DNA of 64,000 nt from Saprospirales bacterium (GCA_016719895.1 JADJYG010000022.1:1-64000); one strand, 5' to 3'; shown: positions 9,325-18,241, counted from the first letter of the stretch. Numbers and translations: made by a program. The notes: generated by a model from the letters alone, not told the origin.

Positions 9325-9375
9325 GGATCGACAGGTTTTCTTGCCTCCGAAGGGGGCAAAAAATCCTGTCGATCC
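9325..9375. repeat. AATCCTG-family hairpin
   Basis: GGATCGACAGG (9325-9335) pairs with CCTGTCGATCC (9365-9375), with an inner TTGCC/GGCAA stem. Same words as the repeats at 3.5, 37.6 and 37.9 kb. It lies just after the sigma-operon stop and before the next promoter, so it may act as a terminator or insulator. Confidence 0.55.
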
Positions 9376-9417
9376 CCCGAAGACAGTGGGCCTTCTTTTC
9401 CTTTTTCCGGCATGCCG

Positions 9418-9448
9418 TTTGTTCGTTGACCGGCGCTGATTACCTTTG
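9418..9448 (+). promoter_or_regulatory. Bacteroidota promoter TTTG-N19-TACCTTTG
   Basis: TTTG at 9418-9421, 19 bp, then TACCTTTG at 9441-9448: an exact match to the primary-sigma consensus of Bacteroidota. Transcription would start near 9455, giving a leader of only about 25 nt before the SIR2-TIR gene. Confidence 0.75.
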
Positions 9449-9478
9449 TCGGCAGGTACCCCTTCCTAACCCAATGGC

Positions 9479-10837
9479 ATGCCTGACGAAAAAACGCGTA
9501 CCGACAATCTTGTGGCCGGCGATTCTTTACCGGTTGTGATCTATCAGAATATTGCCCGGCAGATCCGGGAGGGCAGCTGTGTGTTGTTTTTGGGTCCGGA
9601 AGCCATTACCGTCAAACAGGCCGGCGGCACATACCGCCCGCTGATTGAATCTTGTGCGCAACACCTGTCCAAAGGCTTGGATTTGAGCCCGGCGGAAACC
9701 AAATCGCTGGCACAGGTAACCAGCACGCTTCGGATGCGCAATTTGCTGAGCGATACGATGATCATCGCTGCTGTGCAGGATTATTACCAGAAAGCCGAGC
9801 GGGAGGCAGCATTCCACCCAATGCTGGAAAAACTGGCCGACCTGCCGTTCAAACTGATCATCAACACGTCGCCGGACGATTTTTTTGCCCGTTATTATGC
9901 GCAGGCGGTGCGCGATTTCCGGTTTGATTATTATAATTTCCGCAAGCCGGGCGCCGATCCGCTTTACGTGTTTAACGAAAGCGCGCCGCCCCTGATCTAC
10001 AACCTGTTCGGCTTTTATAAAAAGCCGGAGTCGCTGGTGCTCACCTACAACGACCAGCTCGGGTACGTCAATAAAATCACCGGCGCGCAACACGAGCGTT
10101 TGCCCGACAGCTTGCTGGCAGCGTTCAATATTCCGCGGTTCTACCTGTTTATGGGCTTTGATTTTGAAGATTGGAGCCTGCGGATTCTGTTCGACGCGCT
10201 CTTTCGCAATGCGCGCAACAATATCCAGCCATTTGCCTACCCTTTGCGCGGCGAACCTGACGCCGGCCCCGAAGCAAAGGTCTTTTTCCAGGGCGAATTC
10301 CGCATGGAGTTTCCCAAGGTAGATATGGAAACCTTTGTGACCAATCTCCTGAAACACGTTGAGGAAGAGCGGGCCGATGACCCGGATGGCCCAGTTGCGG
10401 CAGTGCAAGTCCTGATTTTGCACAATGAGGCCGCCGATGAAGAGGGCTGTAAAGCGCTGTTGAACCACCTGCGCCCGCTTAAAATAAAAGCCTGGACCCT
10501 GCGCGATGCCCTCGCAGAAGGCGACATGGGCGCCTGGATACGCCGCAAGACCGAAGAGTGCCAGGTGGTTCTGCCCCTGGTTTCTGCCGATTTTTTTGAT
10601 GAAAAAAACCCGGCGCTTCCCCTGCTCGACGAGATGGCCAAACGCAACAATCCGCGTGCGCGTTTTCTGGTCATGCCGGTATTGCTGAAAGCCGTGAATT
10701 TTGATAATACGCCGCTGGGCGCCTTGCGCACGACCAGGCCGCTCAACAAACAAGCGGTGTTTGGAGAAGGCCAGGAAAACAAACACCTGGCAGAAATCGT
10801 GGATACCTTAAAAAAATATATCGATACCCTCGCATGA
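9479..10837 (+). CDS. SIR2-like / TIR two-domain protein (candidate NAD-linked effector)
   Basis: 452 aa. Residues ~32-290 form a SIR2-like fold: nucleotide-binding strand VLFLGPEAI (35-43), IINTSPDDFFARYY (127-140), YNLFGFYKKPESLVLTYNDQ (174-193) and LFMGFDFEDWSLRILF (223-238). The catalytic His of active SIR2 domains (YxLHG) is Phe177, so deacylase/NADase activity of this half is doubtful. Residues ~308-452 look like a TIR domain (VQVLILHNEAADEEGCKALL, then VVLPLVSADFF and a Glu in LPLLDEM where TIR NADases carry theirs). Its stop overlaps the start of the nSTAND1 gene (ATGA at 10834-10837), indicating translational coupling. It has its own consensus promoter. A role in defence or programmed dormancy is inferred from architecture only. 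Confidence 0.75.
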   Translation: MPDEKTRTDNLVAGDSLPVVIYQNIARQIREGSCVLFLGPEAITVKQAGGTYRPLIESCAQHLSKGLDLSPAETKSLAQVTSTLRMRNLLSDTMIIAAVQDYYQKAEREAAFHPMLEKLADLPFKLIINTSPDDFFARYYAQAVRDFRFDYYNFRKPGADPLYVFNESAPPLIYNLFGFYKKPESLVLTYNDQLGYVNKITGAQHERLPDSLLAAFNIPRFYLFMGFDFEDWSLRILFDALFRNARNNIQPFAYPLRGEPDAGPEAKVFFQGEFRMEFPKVDMETFVTNLLKHVEEERADDPDGPVAAVQVLILHNEAADEEGCKALLNHLRPLKIKAWTLRDALAEGDMGAWIRRKTEECQVVLPLVSADFFDEKNPALPLLDEMAKRNNPRARFLVMPVLLKAVNFDNTPLGALRTTRPLNKQAVFGEGQENKHLAEIVDTLKKYIDTLA

Positions 10838-13044
10838 CGCCCTCCGCTGCCAACCTGCCCCGCCGCTACCCGGGCCTGAAGCCCTTCGAGCGCAGCCAAA
10901 GCGCCGTTTTTTACGGGCGCGGGGAAGATGTGCAGCGGCTCACCAACCTCATCCTGCGCGAACGCCTGGTGGTGCTTTTTGCCAAATCCGGAATCGGCAA
11001 AACTTCCTTGCTGCAAGCCGGAGTGGCGCCCGGGCTGGAAGCGCAAGGGTTTGCGCCCGTTTTTATCCGGGCCGAAAACACCCATGCGCAATTGGTAGAC
11101 ACGATCGGTTCGACCCTGGATAAACACCCCGGCGTGGGCGGACGCAATACCACCGGCGAAATGCAGGGCGACCGGGAAACGCTGTGGGAGCGTATGAAAC
11201 GCCTGCAGTTCGACCTGGATGGCTTGCCCGCCGTACCCGTGCTGGTATTCGATCAGTTCGAAGAAGTTTTTACCCTCGGTCACAGCGAAACCAGCCGCCG
11301 CCGGTTCCTGGGCGAACTGGCCGACCTGGCCAATGCATCGATGCCGGATACTATCCGGGCCGCCCTCATGGAGCGCCTGCAACGCGCCGATCCCAAGCTC
11401 AGCGCCAATCTGATGCAGTGGTGGGAAAACCAACCCGAATTGCGGATTGTACTGGCTATCCGGTCCGATTTTTTACACCTGATGGATGAAATCAGCCCGC
11501 TGATTCCCAATATCCTCCGCAACCGCTATCAGCTGCAACCCCTCAACCGGCGCCAGGCACAGGCGGCTATCGAAGAACCAGCGCGGTCTTCAGGCGCGTA
11601 TGCCAGTCCGGTGTTTGGGTATCACCCCGGCTCCCTGCAGGAAATACTCGATTTTTTGGCCGGGCAGGGGGCAAAAAATGAGTCGGAAGCCGGCGACGCA
11701 TCCCTTTCCCTGCGCCGGCAGGATGAAATTGAATCCTTTAATTTGCAGATACTCTGCCAATTTGCCGAAGAAAAAGTTATCAGTGAAAAACAACCCGCCG
11801 GTTTCGAAATTGTGCCGGCGTTTTATGACGGCCTCGACGGATTGGAACGGGAGATCAGCAGTTTTTATCGCAAACAGCTGGAAGGATTGCCGGAAGTGTA
11901 TATGCGCCGGACCGGCCGAAAAGTGGAAGACCGGGAAGCTTTTATCCATACGGCGCAGTGTTTGATCGAAGAAAGCCTGGTTACCCCCATCGGGCGCCGC
12001 TGCAGTATGGTGGATGATTTCCTCACCACTACCTGGAAGGTCGACCATGAGTTTCTCGATACCCTGGTGGAAACCCGCCTGCTGCGCAAAGAACTTCGGC
12101 TCGACGATTATTACTACGAGATCAGCCACGATACGCTCCTGGCGCCGATCATCGAATCGCGCGATGACCGGCGCCGGCAGGAAAAGGCAGACCTGGAAAA
12201 AGCCGGGTTAAAAAAACGCCTGGAAGAAGAAGAACGCCAACGGGAGGCTATCCAGGCCGAACTCAAGTCGATGAAAGAACGCCGCAGGCTGGCGCGGGCT
12301 GTGGCGCTGTTTGCGCTTTCCACCTTGTTCCTGATGGTTGTTTTTGGCGCATGGTTCACCTACAATTGGGTGCATTCCGTGTTAAAAGAACTGGAACAGG
12401 CCGAGTTGGTGGTGAGTGGCGAAGCCTTCGACGCTGGCCTGGAGGCCTACCAAAACCTGGCGGACAAACCGGTAAAACGGCTGGTCTTGAAAAATATTTG
12501 GGGAAAAAACGTTTACCTGGAACAGGAAAAAGTACAACAAATACGCCAGGTATACGATACGATCGTAACGGCAAATATGCTGAAAGGCGATTCATTATTG
12601 TTTTTTTCGCACAGCGACTCTTCCAAAACGCCGCTCAACTACAAAAATTTTTCTGCAGCGTTGAACAACTACCACACCGCCTACGAGTGTATGCACCAGT
12701 ACAGTCAATGGAATGACTATGTGTGCATTACCGAAAAAGGCGATACGGTCTATCGCATTCAAAAAAAATATCTCCAGGAGCGTTATCAGGACTTATACCA
12801 GCGCCGCATTTTTGCGATGAACACCATTATCGCCCAATTTAAATTAAAACAACGCGCCGCCGAAGAATTCGCAGAAGCCGGCGTTTGGGGCCAGGCCTTG
12901 CGCATTTTCCGGGAAATGAAAGACCTGTTACCCACCCGGCAGGAGGATTTGAACCGCTTGCAGTCAGAGGTGCACCTCAATGATGACCCCATGGACTACG
13001 TGCTTAAGGAAATTGAAAAATGCAAAGCCGGCCTGTATTTTTGA
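10834..13044 (+). CDS. nSTAND1-type NTPase with membrane helix and novel C-terminal sensor
   Basis: 736 aa. The STAND NTPase core shows Walker A at residues 49-58 (FAKSGIGKTS), Walker B at 134-144 (VPVLVFDQFEE), an arginine motif AIRSDF at 209-214 and the family's YQLQPLNRRQAQAAIEEPA at 232-250. A winged-helix region ends in EISHDTLLAPII (429-440). A charged coiled coil (441-485) leads to one membrane helix (~488-510). Instead of the WD40 or TPR repeats usual after nSTAND1, the last ~225 residues are an unrecognised helical domain, probably outside the cytoplasm (LNYKNFSAALNNYHTAYEC; GVWGQALRIFREMKDLLP). Coupled by ATGA to the SIR2-TIR gene. Likely a signal-responsive switch that controls that effector; inference. 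Confidence 0.8.
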   Translation: MTPSAANLPRRYPGLKPFERSQSAVFYGRGEDVQRLTNLILRERLVVLFAKSGIGKTSLLQAGVAPGLEAQGFAPVFIRAENTHAQLVDTIGSTLDKHPGVGGRNTTGEMQGDRETLWERMKRLQFDLDGLPAVPVLVFDQFEEVFTLGHSETSRRRFLGELADLANASMPDTIRAALMERLQRADPKLSANLMQWWENQPELRIVLAIRSDFLHLMDEISPLIPNILRNRYQLQPLNRRQAQAAIEEPARSSGAYASPVFGYHPGSLQEILDFLAGQGAKNESEAGDASLSLRRQDEIESFNLQILCQFAEEKVISEKQPAGFEIVPAFYDGLDGLEREISSFYRKQLEGLPEVYMRRTGRKVEDREAFIHTAQCLIEESLVTPIGRRCSMVDDFLTTTWKVDHEFLDTLVETRLLRKELRLDDYYYEISHDTLLAPIIESRDDRRRQEKADLEKAGLKKRLEEEERQREAIQAELKSMKERRRLARAVALFALSTLFLMVVFGAWFTYNWVHSVLKELEQAELVVSGEAFDAGLEAYQNLADKPVKRLVLKNIWGKNVYLEQEKVQQIRQVYDTIVTANMLKGDSLLFFSHSDSSKTPLNYKNFSAALNNYHTAYECMHQYSQWNDYVCITEKGDTVYRIQKKYLQERYQDLYQRRIFAMNTIIAQFKLKQRAAEEFAEAGVWGQALRIFREMKDLLPTRQEDLNRLQSEVHLNDDPMDYVLKEIEKCKAGLYF

Positions 13045-13063
13045 CGCAGAGCCCCCCGCCGCC

Positions 13064-13081
13064 AAACGGCACTTCCCGTTT
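13064..13081 (+). terminator. Short hairpin after the STAND gene
   Basis: AAACGG (13064-13069) pairs with CCGTTT (13076-13081), followed by one more T; weak, but the only hairpin before serA. Confidence 0.3.
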
Positions 13082-13128
13082 TGCATGCCGTATTTCCTGC
13101 TTCATATGCCGCACTTCGCATTTCCTCC

Positions 13129-13136
13129 TATCTTTG
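13129..13136 (+). promoter_or_regulatory. -7 element TATCTTTG for serA
   Basis: Fits TAnnTTTG, 30 bp before the serA ATG. No clear TTTG at the -33 position. Confidence 0.5.
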
Positions 13137-13166
13137 CGCCGTTTTTTACGCAAATAACTCGCACCG

Positions 13167-14123
13167 ATGATCAGAATTCTCGCCAATGACGGTATTCATC
13201 CCGATGGTAAACTCCTGCTGGAAGAAGCAAATTACCAGGTAAACGCAGATAAAATACCACAGGAGGAGCTGGCGCAGCGCATCGGTGAATTTGATGTCCT
13301 GATCGTGCGCAGCGCTACCAAGGTGACCCGCGCCGTGATCGATGCCGGCAAACACCTGAAAATAATAGCCCGGGGCGGCGTAGGCCTCGACAATATCGAC
13401 GTGGAATACGCGCAGAGCAAAGGCATCGAGGTGTTCAATACGCCAAAAGCTTCTTCGCGCGCGGTGGCGGAACTCGCGGTCGGACACCTGTTCGGGCTGG
13501 CGCGTATGCTCCAACGCGGCAACCGTGAACTGGCGGCTGGCGGCGATTTTAAAAAATTAAAAAAAGCCTTCGAAACCGGCCTGCAATTGCGCGGTAAAAC
13601 GATTGGAATTATCGGGTTTGGCCGAATCGGTCAGGAGGTGGCCAAAATGGCGCTGGGCCTGGGCATGGATGTCCTGGCGCACGATCCTTTTGTGCAGGAG
13701 GCTGAAATAGCTATCCAACTCTACCGGTACGAAGACCTGAAACTGAATGTGATCGTTCGAACCGAAACGCTTGAAAAACTGTTTCGCGAGTCAGACTTTA
13801 TCACCCTGCACCTGCCCGGCGTCGACAAACCCATTGTCGGAGCGGCAGAAATAGAAAAAATGAAAACGGGCGTCCTGTTGATCAATACCGCCCGCGGCGG
13901 CGTGATCGATGAAGAGGCGCTGCTGGCTGCCCTCGACAGCGGTAAAGTGGGCGGCGCCGGCCTCGATGTTTTTGAGAACGAACCGACGCCGCGCGAAGCC
14001 CTGCTCAAACACCCGAATGTCTCCTGTTCGCCGCATATCGGCGCCAGCACGATGGAAGCCCAATCTTATATCGGCATGGAACTGGCCGACCGGATCATCG
14101 CCTATTTCGGCGATGATAAATAG
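13167..14123 (+). CDS. serA: D-3-phosphoglycerate dehydrogenase, short form
   Basis: First step of serine synthesis: NAD-dependent oxidation of 3-phosphoglycerate. 318 aa without the C-terminal ACT/regulatory domain of longer SerA proteins, the usual short form in Bacteroidota. Visible: the Arg motif IIARGGVGLDNIDVEYA, the Rossmann loop IGIIGFGRIGQEV, NTARGGVIDEEALLAAL, the catalytic Glu region FENEP and the catalytic His in PHIGAST. No serC or serB lies next to it. Other 2-hydroxyacid dehydrogenases are possible, but the sequence fits SerA best. Confidence 0.9.
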   Translation: MIRILANDGIHPDGKLLLEEANYQVNADKIPQEELAQRIGEFDVLIVRSATKVTRAVIDAGKHLKIIARGGVGLDNIDVEYAQSKGIEVFNTPKASSRAVAELAVGHLFGLARMLQRGNRELAAGGDFKKLKKAFETGLQLRGKTIGIIGFGRIGQEVAKMALGLGMDVLAHDPFVQEAEIAIQLYRYEDLKLNVIVRTETLEKLFRESDFITLHLPGVDKPIVGAAEIEKMKTGVLLINTARGGVIDEEALLAALDSGKVGGAGLDVFENEPTPREALLKHPNVSCSPHIGASTMEAQSYIGMELADRIIAYFGDDK

Positions 14124-14202
14124 CCCTTGTTCCGATGGAGGCTGATTGACGATGGCATCTGGGATGCGCCTTTCCGTACGACAGGGGTTTTTAGCCGGTT
14201 TT

Positions 14203-15369
14203 TCAATCCTCCAGTTCTGTTTTTTTCCAAAATCGCCGGAAAAATGCCTTGATCGCCACGAGCCCCACGAGCGGCAGCGCTTCCTCCGGTAAATCTTGGG
14301 GGATGACCCCCCAGAATATCAGGGTCAGCGCAGCCAGCGCCCCGGCTGCCATGAAGTAGTTTTCCGTCCATTCATTGTGCTTGAGCCGCCAGAAAAACAA
14401 CAGGTGCGTGGGCATAGCCCAAAGGATATTCCAGTTGTATTTGGTGGCGCTGTGGTCGGTGGCCACCCAAAGCAGCAACAGAACCAGGCCGGCAGCGCCC
14501 AGCAGAAACCAGAACAGCATGTCGAAGATATGTTCGGTACGCGGATTCGCCATACTGAGCAAGCCGAGCAGCGCTACCAGGCTGAGCACCCAAAACGGCC
14601 GGCCCAGGAAGCCCGGTTCGTATGCAGGGCGCGGTGGCAGGGGCCTGAACGGTATGTTGCGTTCGGACGCTACGAGCGGGATCGAATCGCTGTGTTGGGT
14701 AGCGCCAAAAAGGTTGTGCATATGTTCGGGTAAAAACATATAGTCTTCCGCCAGCGCTACCCGGTCGGCCGGCATCGCGATCGCCAGGTCAATGCCAAAT
14801 TTGGTCCAGGGCATATCCCGGAGATACGGGTGCAAGAGTTGGCGCATCGTTGTGCCGGGCTGCAGCTTGCTGCTGTCGAAGGTGATTTGGTGGAAAAACG
14901 TTTCTTTGACGATATCCCGGATACGGGTGGCGCAATTGTCGTAAAAAAAATCGTACTTATAATACCGGTTTTCTTCCCGGACATTTTCTTCCAGGAGATC
15001 GAACAGGCGCTGGCGTTGTTCGCGGTTGAGCTGGAGTACTTGTTCCTGCATCGGCCGCCGGTCGTAAATATTGCTATATTCAAACGACCGCGTGGGCTCG
15101 GTATCCAGCATGTACAACAACTTGCCGCGGCAGAATTTGAGTATAAAATTGGGCTGGTCGAAATTGAAAGTACCGTAATTGTAACAGCGGTCGAGCAGGC
15201 GCCGGGCATCGTACACCCGGAGGGCGCTGTGGCCGAAGGTGCTGTACAGCATATCGCCCGGCGCAACGGTCATAAGGCTGATGCGGGCACTGTCCGACAA
15301 GGTAATCCGGGGCTGAGCCGGAAGCCCGGTGGAACACAGGACAAACAGGAACAAGAAGAACCGGAACAT
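14203..15369 (-). CDS. DUF4105 (Lnb N-terminal periplasmic) membrane protein
   Basis: 388 aa. Signal peptide 1-18 (MFRFFLFLFVLCSTGLPAQP), then a papain-like DUF4105 domain (~20-230) with GDMLYSTFGHSALRVYD, RCYNYGTFNFDQPNF and FFYDNCATRIRDIVKE; His in FGHSA and Cys in DNCATR are the likely catalytic pair. Four hydrophobic helices follow (~265-370, FWVLSLVALLGLLSM and others), so the domain is held at the outer face of the inner membrane. Convergent with serA, 79 bp between the stops. Substrate unknown; a hydrolase or amidase role is inferred from the fold. Confidence 0.85.
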   Translation of the reverse strand: MFRFFLFLFVLCSTGLPAQPRITLSDSARISLMTVAPGDMLYSTFGHSALRVYDARRLLDRCYNYGTFNFDQPNFILKFCRGKLLYMLDTEPTRSFEYSNIYDRRPMQEQVLQLNREQRQRLFDLLEENVREENRYYKYDFFYDNCATRIRDIVKETFFHQITFDSSKLQPGTTMRQLLHPYLRDMPWTKFGIDLAIAMPADRVALAEDYMFLPEHMHNLFGATQHSDSIPLVASERNIPFRPLPPRPAYEPGFLGRPFWVLSLVALLGLLSMANPRTEHIFDMLFWFLLGAAGLVLLLLWVATDHSATKYNWNILWAMPTHLLFFWRLKHNEWTENYFMAAGALAALTLIFWGVIPQDLPEEALPLVGLVAIKAFFRRFWKKTELED

Positions 15370-15413
15370 ATGCGGGGCGGTTTTGTCGGGCGAAGATAAG
15401 GGTATCGCCCGGC

Positions 15414-16856
15414 TTACTGTACGCGCAGGGTCTGGCCGATTTTGATATTATCGTCCGCCATATTGTTCAATTGCTTCAGGCGGGCAACGCTTATGCCGTA
15501 GCGGCGGGAGATATTGTACAAGGTATCGCCTTTGACGACCAGGTGGTATGGTCCCGTTGCAGGGGCAGGTTTATTCGCCTGGGGATTGGCGGGGGGCATG
15601 TTTTGTGGCGTAGGCGTCGTGGTGGTAGCCGGGCCGGGGTCGGATGGGTACGGCACGCCGGTGGTGGCCGGTTTTCCGGTGAATACGCCGCTGTCGGCCG
15701 GCTTGCTGGGTTTGTTGGTTTTGGGCTCGTTGGGCGTCATTTCGAACAACACGTTTTCATCGGGCGTCATGCTGGCCGGCGCCGTGGCGGCATCTACGGG
15801 GGTAGGGTCGGCGCTTTCTTCGTCGGTGCTGCGCAGCCGGATATTTTCGCCGGAGCTGCGTTTGCCACGCAGGCGGATTTTTTCGTTGGCAGCGGGTTCC
15901 TGGCCGCGTTGCATGCCGTTGCGCTTCAGCAATTCATCCAGTTTTATGCCGTACAGCTGCGCAATTTCCAGCATACTTTGGCCTTCGCGCACGAAATGCT
16001 GCGTTGCCTGGCCATGCCAGCTGCTCTTTTTACCCTGGATGAAGATGCGGGTACCCGTGGGGATATGCTGGCCGGGGGAATAGGCGCGGTCGTTATAATC
16101 GGCTACTTTATCAGGTTGCAAGCGGTAAATGCGGGCAATATCGGCAATCGTTTCGCCCTCCCGGCTATTGACAACCTTTACGTCGTTGACGCGCCCGATA
16201 CGGCTTTGCGGCGGGGCGGAAGCCGGAATTACGCCGCCGGGCTCTACCTCTACCCCGCCGGGCTGATCATACTCATATAACCGCAGGCGTTCGATCAGAT
16301 CGATGAGTTGATTGGCGTAGGTACCGGAGGTGGCGTAGCCGGCGGATTGCAGGCCGCGCGCCCAGCTTCGGTAGTCGCGTTTGTCCAGGTTGAACAGGAA
16401 GCCGTAGCGGTTGCTTTTGCGGGGATCGCGCAGAAATTCACTGTGATCGAAAAAACTTTCTGCCGGTGCGTTGTATTTGCGGAAGCAGGATTCCACCAGT
16501 TGGCCGTTGCCATTGCGTTCATCGTCTTTTTTGTGGTAGCTGCGGCCGCTCCAGGCGTTGCCACATTTGATGCCAAAATGGTTGTTTGCCTGGGTTGCCA
16601 GTTCGCTTTGCCCGGAAGCACTTTCCAGAATGCCCTGTGCCAGCGTGATGGAGGCCGGAATACCGGCGCGTTGCATTTCATAAATGGCGGCATCTTTATA
16701 GGTCTGGATATAGTCCAGCTGTACATTTCCCGTAGGTGTAGTGGCTGCGGCGGCCTTTGGCATAGTGCCGACCGGGGCGCTTTTTTGCGCCGGTTTGGAA
16801 CTGCTACAGGCGGACAACAACAGCGGGAGCGAAAGGAAAAGCAGCAGGTGTTTCAT
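15414..16856 (-). CDS. Lipoprotein glucosaminidase with LysM repeats (copy 1)
   Basis: 480 aa peptidoglycan hydrolase. Lipoprotein signal with lipobox LLLSACSS (Cys17). Glucosaminidase (GH73-like) domain about residues 50-200: SITLAQGILESASGQSELA with catalytic Glu, NNHFGIKCGNAWSG, ESCFRKYNAPAESFFDHSEF and YRSWARGLQSAGYATSGTYA. Three LysM-like segments follow, the last and clearest at the C-terminus (YHLVVKGDTLYNISRRYGIS), separated by Pro/Thr-rich linkers. Immediately downstream of, and homologous to, the gene at 16922-18241; a tandem duplication. Confidence 0.9.
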   Translation of the reverse strand: MKHLLLFLSLPLLLSACSSSKPAQKSAPVGTMPKAAAATTPTGNVQLDYIQTYKDAAIYEMQRAGIPASITLAQGILESASGQSELATQANNHFGIKCGNAWSGRSYHKKDDERNGNGQLVESCFRKYNAPAESFFDHSEFLRDPRKSNRYGFLFNLDKRDYRSWARGLQSAGYATSGTYANQLIDLIERLRLYEYDQPGGVEVEPGGVIPASAPPQSRIGRVNDVKVVNSREGETIADIARIYRLQPDKVADYNDRAYSPGQHIPTGTRIFIQGKKSSWHGQATQHFVREGQSMLEIAQLYGIKLDELLKRNGMQRGQEPAANEKIRLRGKRSSGENIRLRSTDEESADPTPVDAATAPASMTPDENVLFEMTPNEPKTNKPSKPADSGVFTGKPATTGVPYPSDPGPATTTTPTPQNMPPANPQANKPAPATGPYHLVVKGDTLYNISRRYGISVARLKQLNNMADDNIKIGQTLRVQ

Positions 16857-16921
16857 AGTCAGGCAGGTTCAGATTGAATTGGTAACGGGTTGTAAAGATG
16901 CGTCAAATTAGCGCTATGCAA

Positions 16922-18241
16922 TTAATTTACGCGCAGGGATTGGCCGATTTTGACGACATTGTCTTTCATACGGTTCAGGCGTTTGATCCGGGAAGTGCTG
17001 ATGCCATACCGGCGGGCAATGCTGTATAACGTATCACCTTTGCTAACAGTATGATACATTTGGGTTGTTCCGGTTTGCATATCCAGAAAAATTGCGGGCT
17101 CCGGATCGCTCCGGTCGCCGTCCGGGGCGGCGCTGTAGGCCAGGCCGGAGGTGTCGCGCAGGGTTGTTGCGGGCACGGGGGCCGGCAGCGGCTCTTCGGG
17201 CAGCATTTCAATGCTGTACGGCTCGCCGGGAATATGCGTCGCAGGCGCCGGCCCGGGGTCGGGCAGGCTTGCCTGTACTGCACCGGCAGGGTGGGTCAGT
17301 ACGGATTCGCCCGCCAGGCGTTTGCCGCGCAAGCGAATATGTTCGTATGCCAGCGGCTCATCGCCGGGGCCGATGCCGTTGCGCTGCCGCAGACTTTCTG
17401 CCCGCAGTGCATACCGCTGCGCTATATCCAGCAGTGTTTGTTCCGGCTCGACGCTGTGAAATTGCTCCGGTCCATTCCAGTCGTCGCGTTTGCTTTGCAC
17501 ATACACCCGGTCGCCCATGCCCAAGGGTTGTTCGGGCGCATACAGAAAGTCGTTGTACGCGGCTAGTTTTTCAACCGGAAGATTATACAATTGGGCAATG
17601 TCTTGCAAGGTTTCGCCGGGGCGCGCCTGCACCATTTTAACATCATTCACCTGGGCCAGGCGCTTGAGGGCGACGCGGCCGTTGAAAGCCAGCTGGTCGT
17701 ATTCGTTCAGCTGGTAGATTTCGATGTAATAAATGAGTTTTTCGCCGTAATAGTCGACGGAAGAATAACCGGCATCCTGCAGCCCCCTGGCCCAGCTTAT
17801 ATAATCGCGCGGGTCAAGTTCAAACAAAAAACCGTACCGGTGCCGCTTGCCGGGGTTCCGGATAAATTCGCTGTGGTCGGCATAACACTCCACGACGGAG
17901 TTGTATTTCCGGAAGCAGGAGTTAACCGGCTCTCCCTTTTTATCGTACTCGTCGTCGTTTTTATAATAGGTCTTTCCGCGCCAGCCTTTGCCGCATTTTA
18001 TGCCGAAATGGTTGCTGGCTTTTAGCGCCAGGTCGCTGGTGCCGGCCCTGCTTTCCAGGATGCCCTGCGCCAGTTTGATGCTGGCCGGAACGCCGCTTCG
18101 TTCCATTTCGTCCATGGCAATATCTTTGAATTTGCGGATATACTCCTGCCGGAGCGAATCCATAACCGCCTCCGGGGTTTGTGCCGGCAAAACGGCCAGC
18201 GGGATTATGCTGAAAAATGCTCCGGCAAACGCTGCATTCAT
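16922..18241 (-). CDS. Secreted glucosaminidase with LysM repeats (copy 2)
   Basis: 439 aa, same plan as its neighbour at 15414-16856 and similar along the whole length, but with an ordinary signal peptide (FFSIIPLAVLPAQ) instead of a lipobox. Catalytic domain ~25-190: SIKLAQGILESRAGTSDLA, SNHFGIKCGKGWRGKTYYK, NSCFRKYNSVVECYADHSEF and ISWARGLQDAGYSSVDYYGE. LysM modules follow, ending in YHTVSKGDTLYSIARRYGIS. Likely cleaves glycan strands during cell growth or separation. The two copies may differ in location: outer-membrane-anchored versus free. Confidence 0.9.
   Translation of the reverse strand: MNAAFAGAFFSIIPLAVLPAQTPEAVMDSLRQEYIRKFKDIAMDEMERSGVPASIKLAQGILESRAGTSDLALKASNHFGIKCGKGWRGKTYYKNDDEYDKKGEPVNSCFRKYNSVVECYADHSEFIRNPGKRHRYGFLFELDPRDYISWARGLQDAGYSSVDYYGEKLIYYIEIYQLNEYDQLAFNGRVALKRLAQVNDVKMVQARPGETLQDIAQLYNLPVEKLAAYNDFLYAPEQPLGMGDRVYVQSKRDDWNGPEQFHSVEPEQTLLDIAQRYALRAESLRQRNGIGPGDEPLAYEHIRLRGKRLAGESVLTHPAGAVQASLPDPGPAPATHIPGEPYSIEMLPEEPLPAPVPATTLRDTSGLAYSAAPDGDRSDPEPAIFLDMQTGTTQMYHTVSKGDTLYSIARRYGISTSRIKRLNRMKDNVVKIGQSLRVN

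Noticed and set aside
9527..10786. 419-codon open frame on the minus strand
   Set aside because: Antisense shadow of the SIR2-TIR gene; no domain, no promoter, His/Arg-rich composition.
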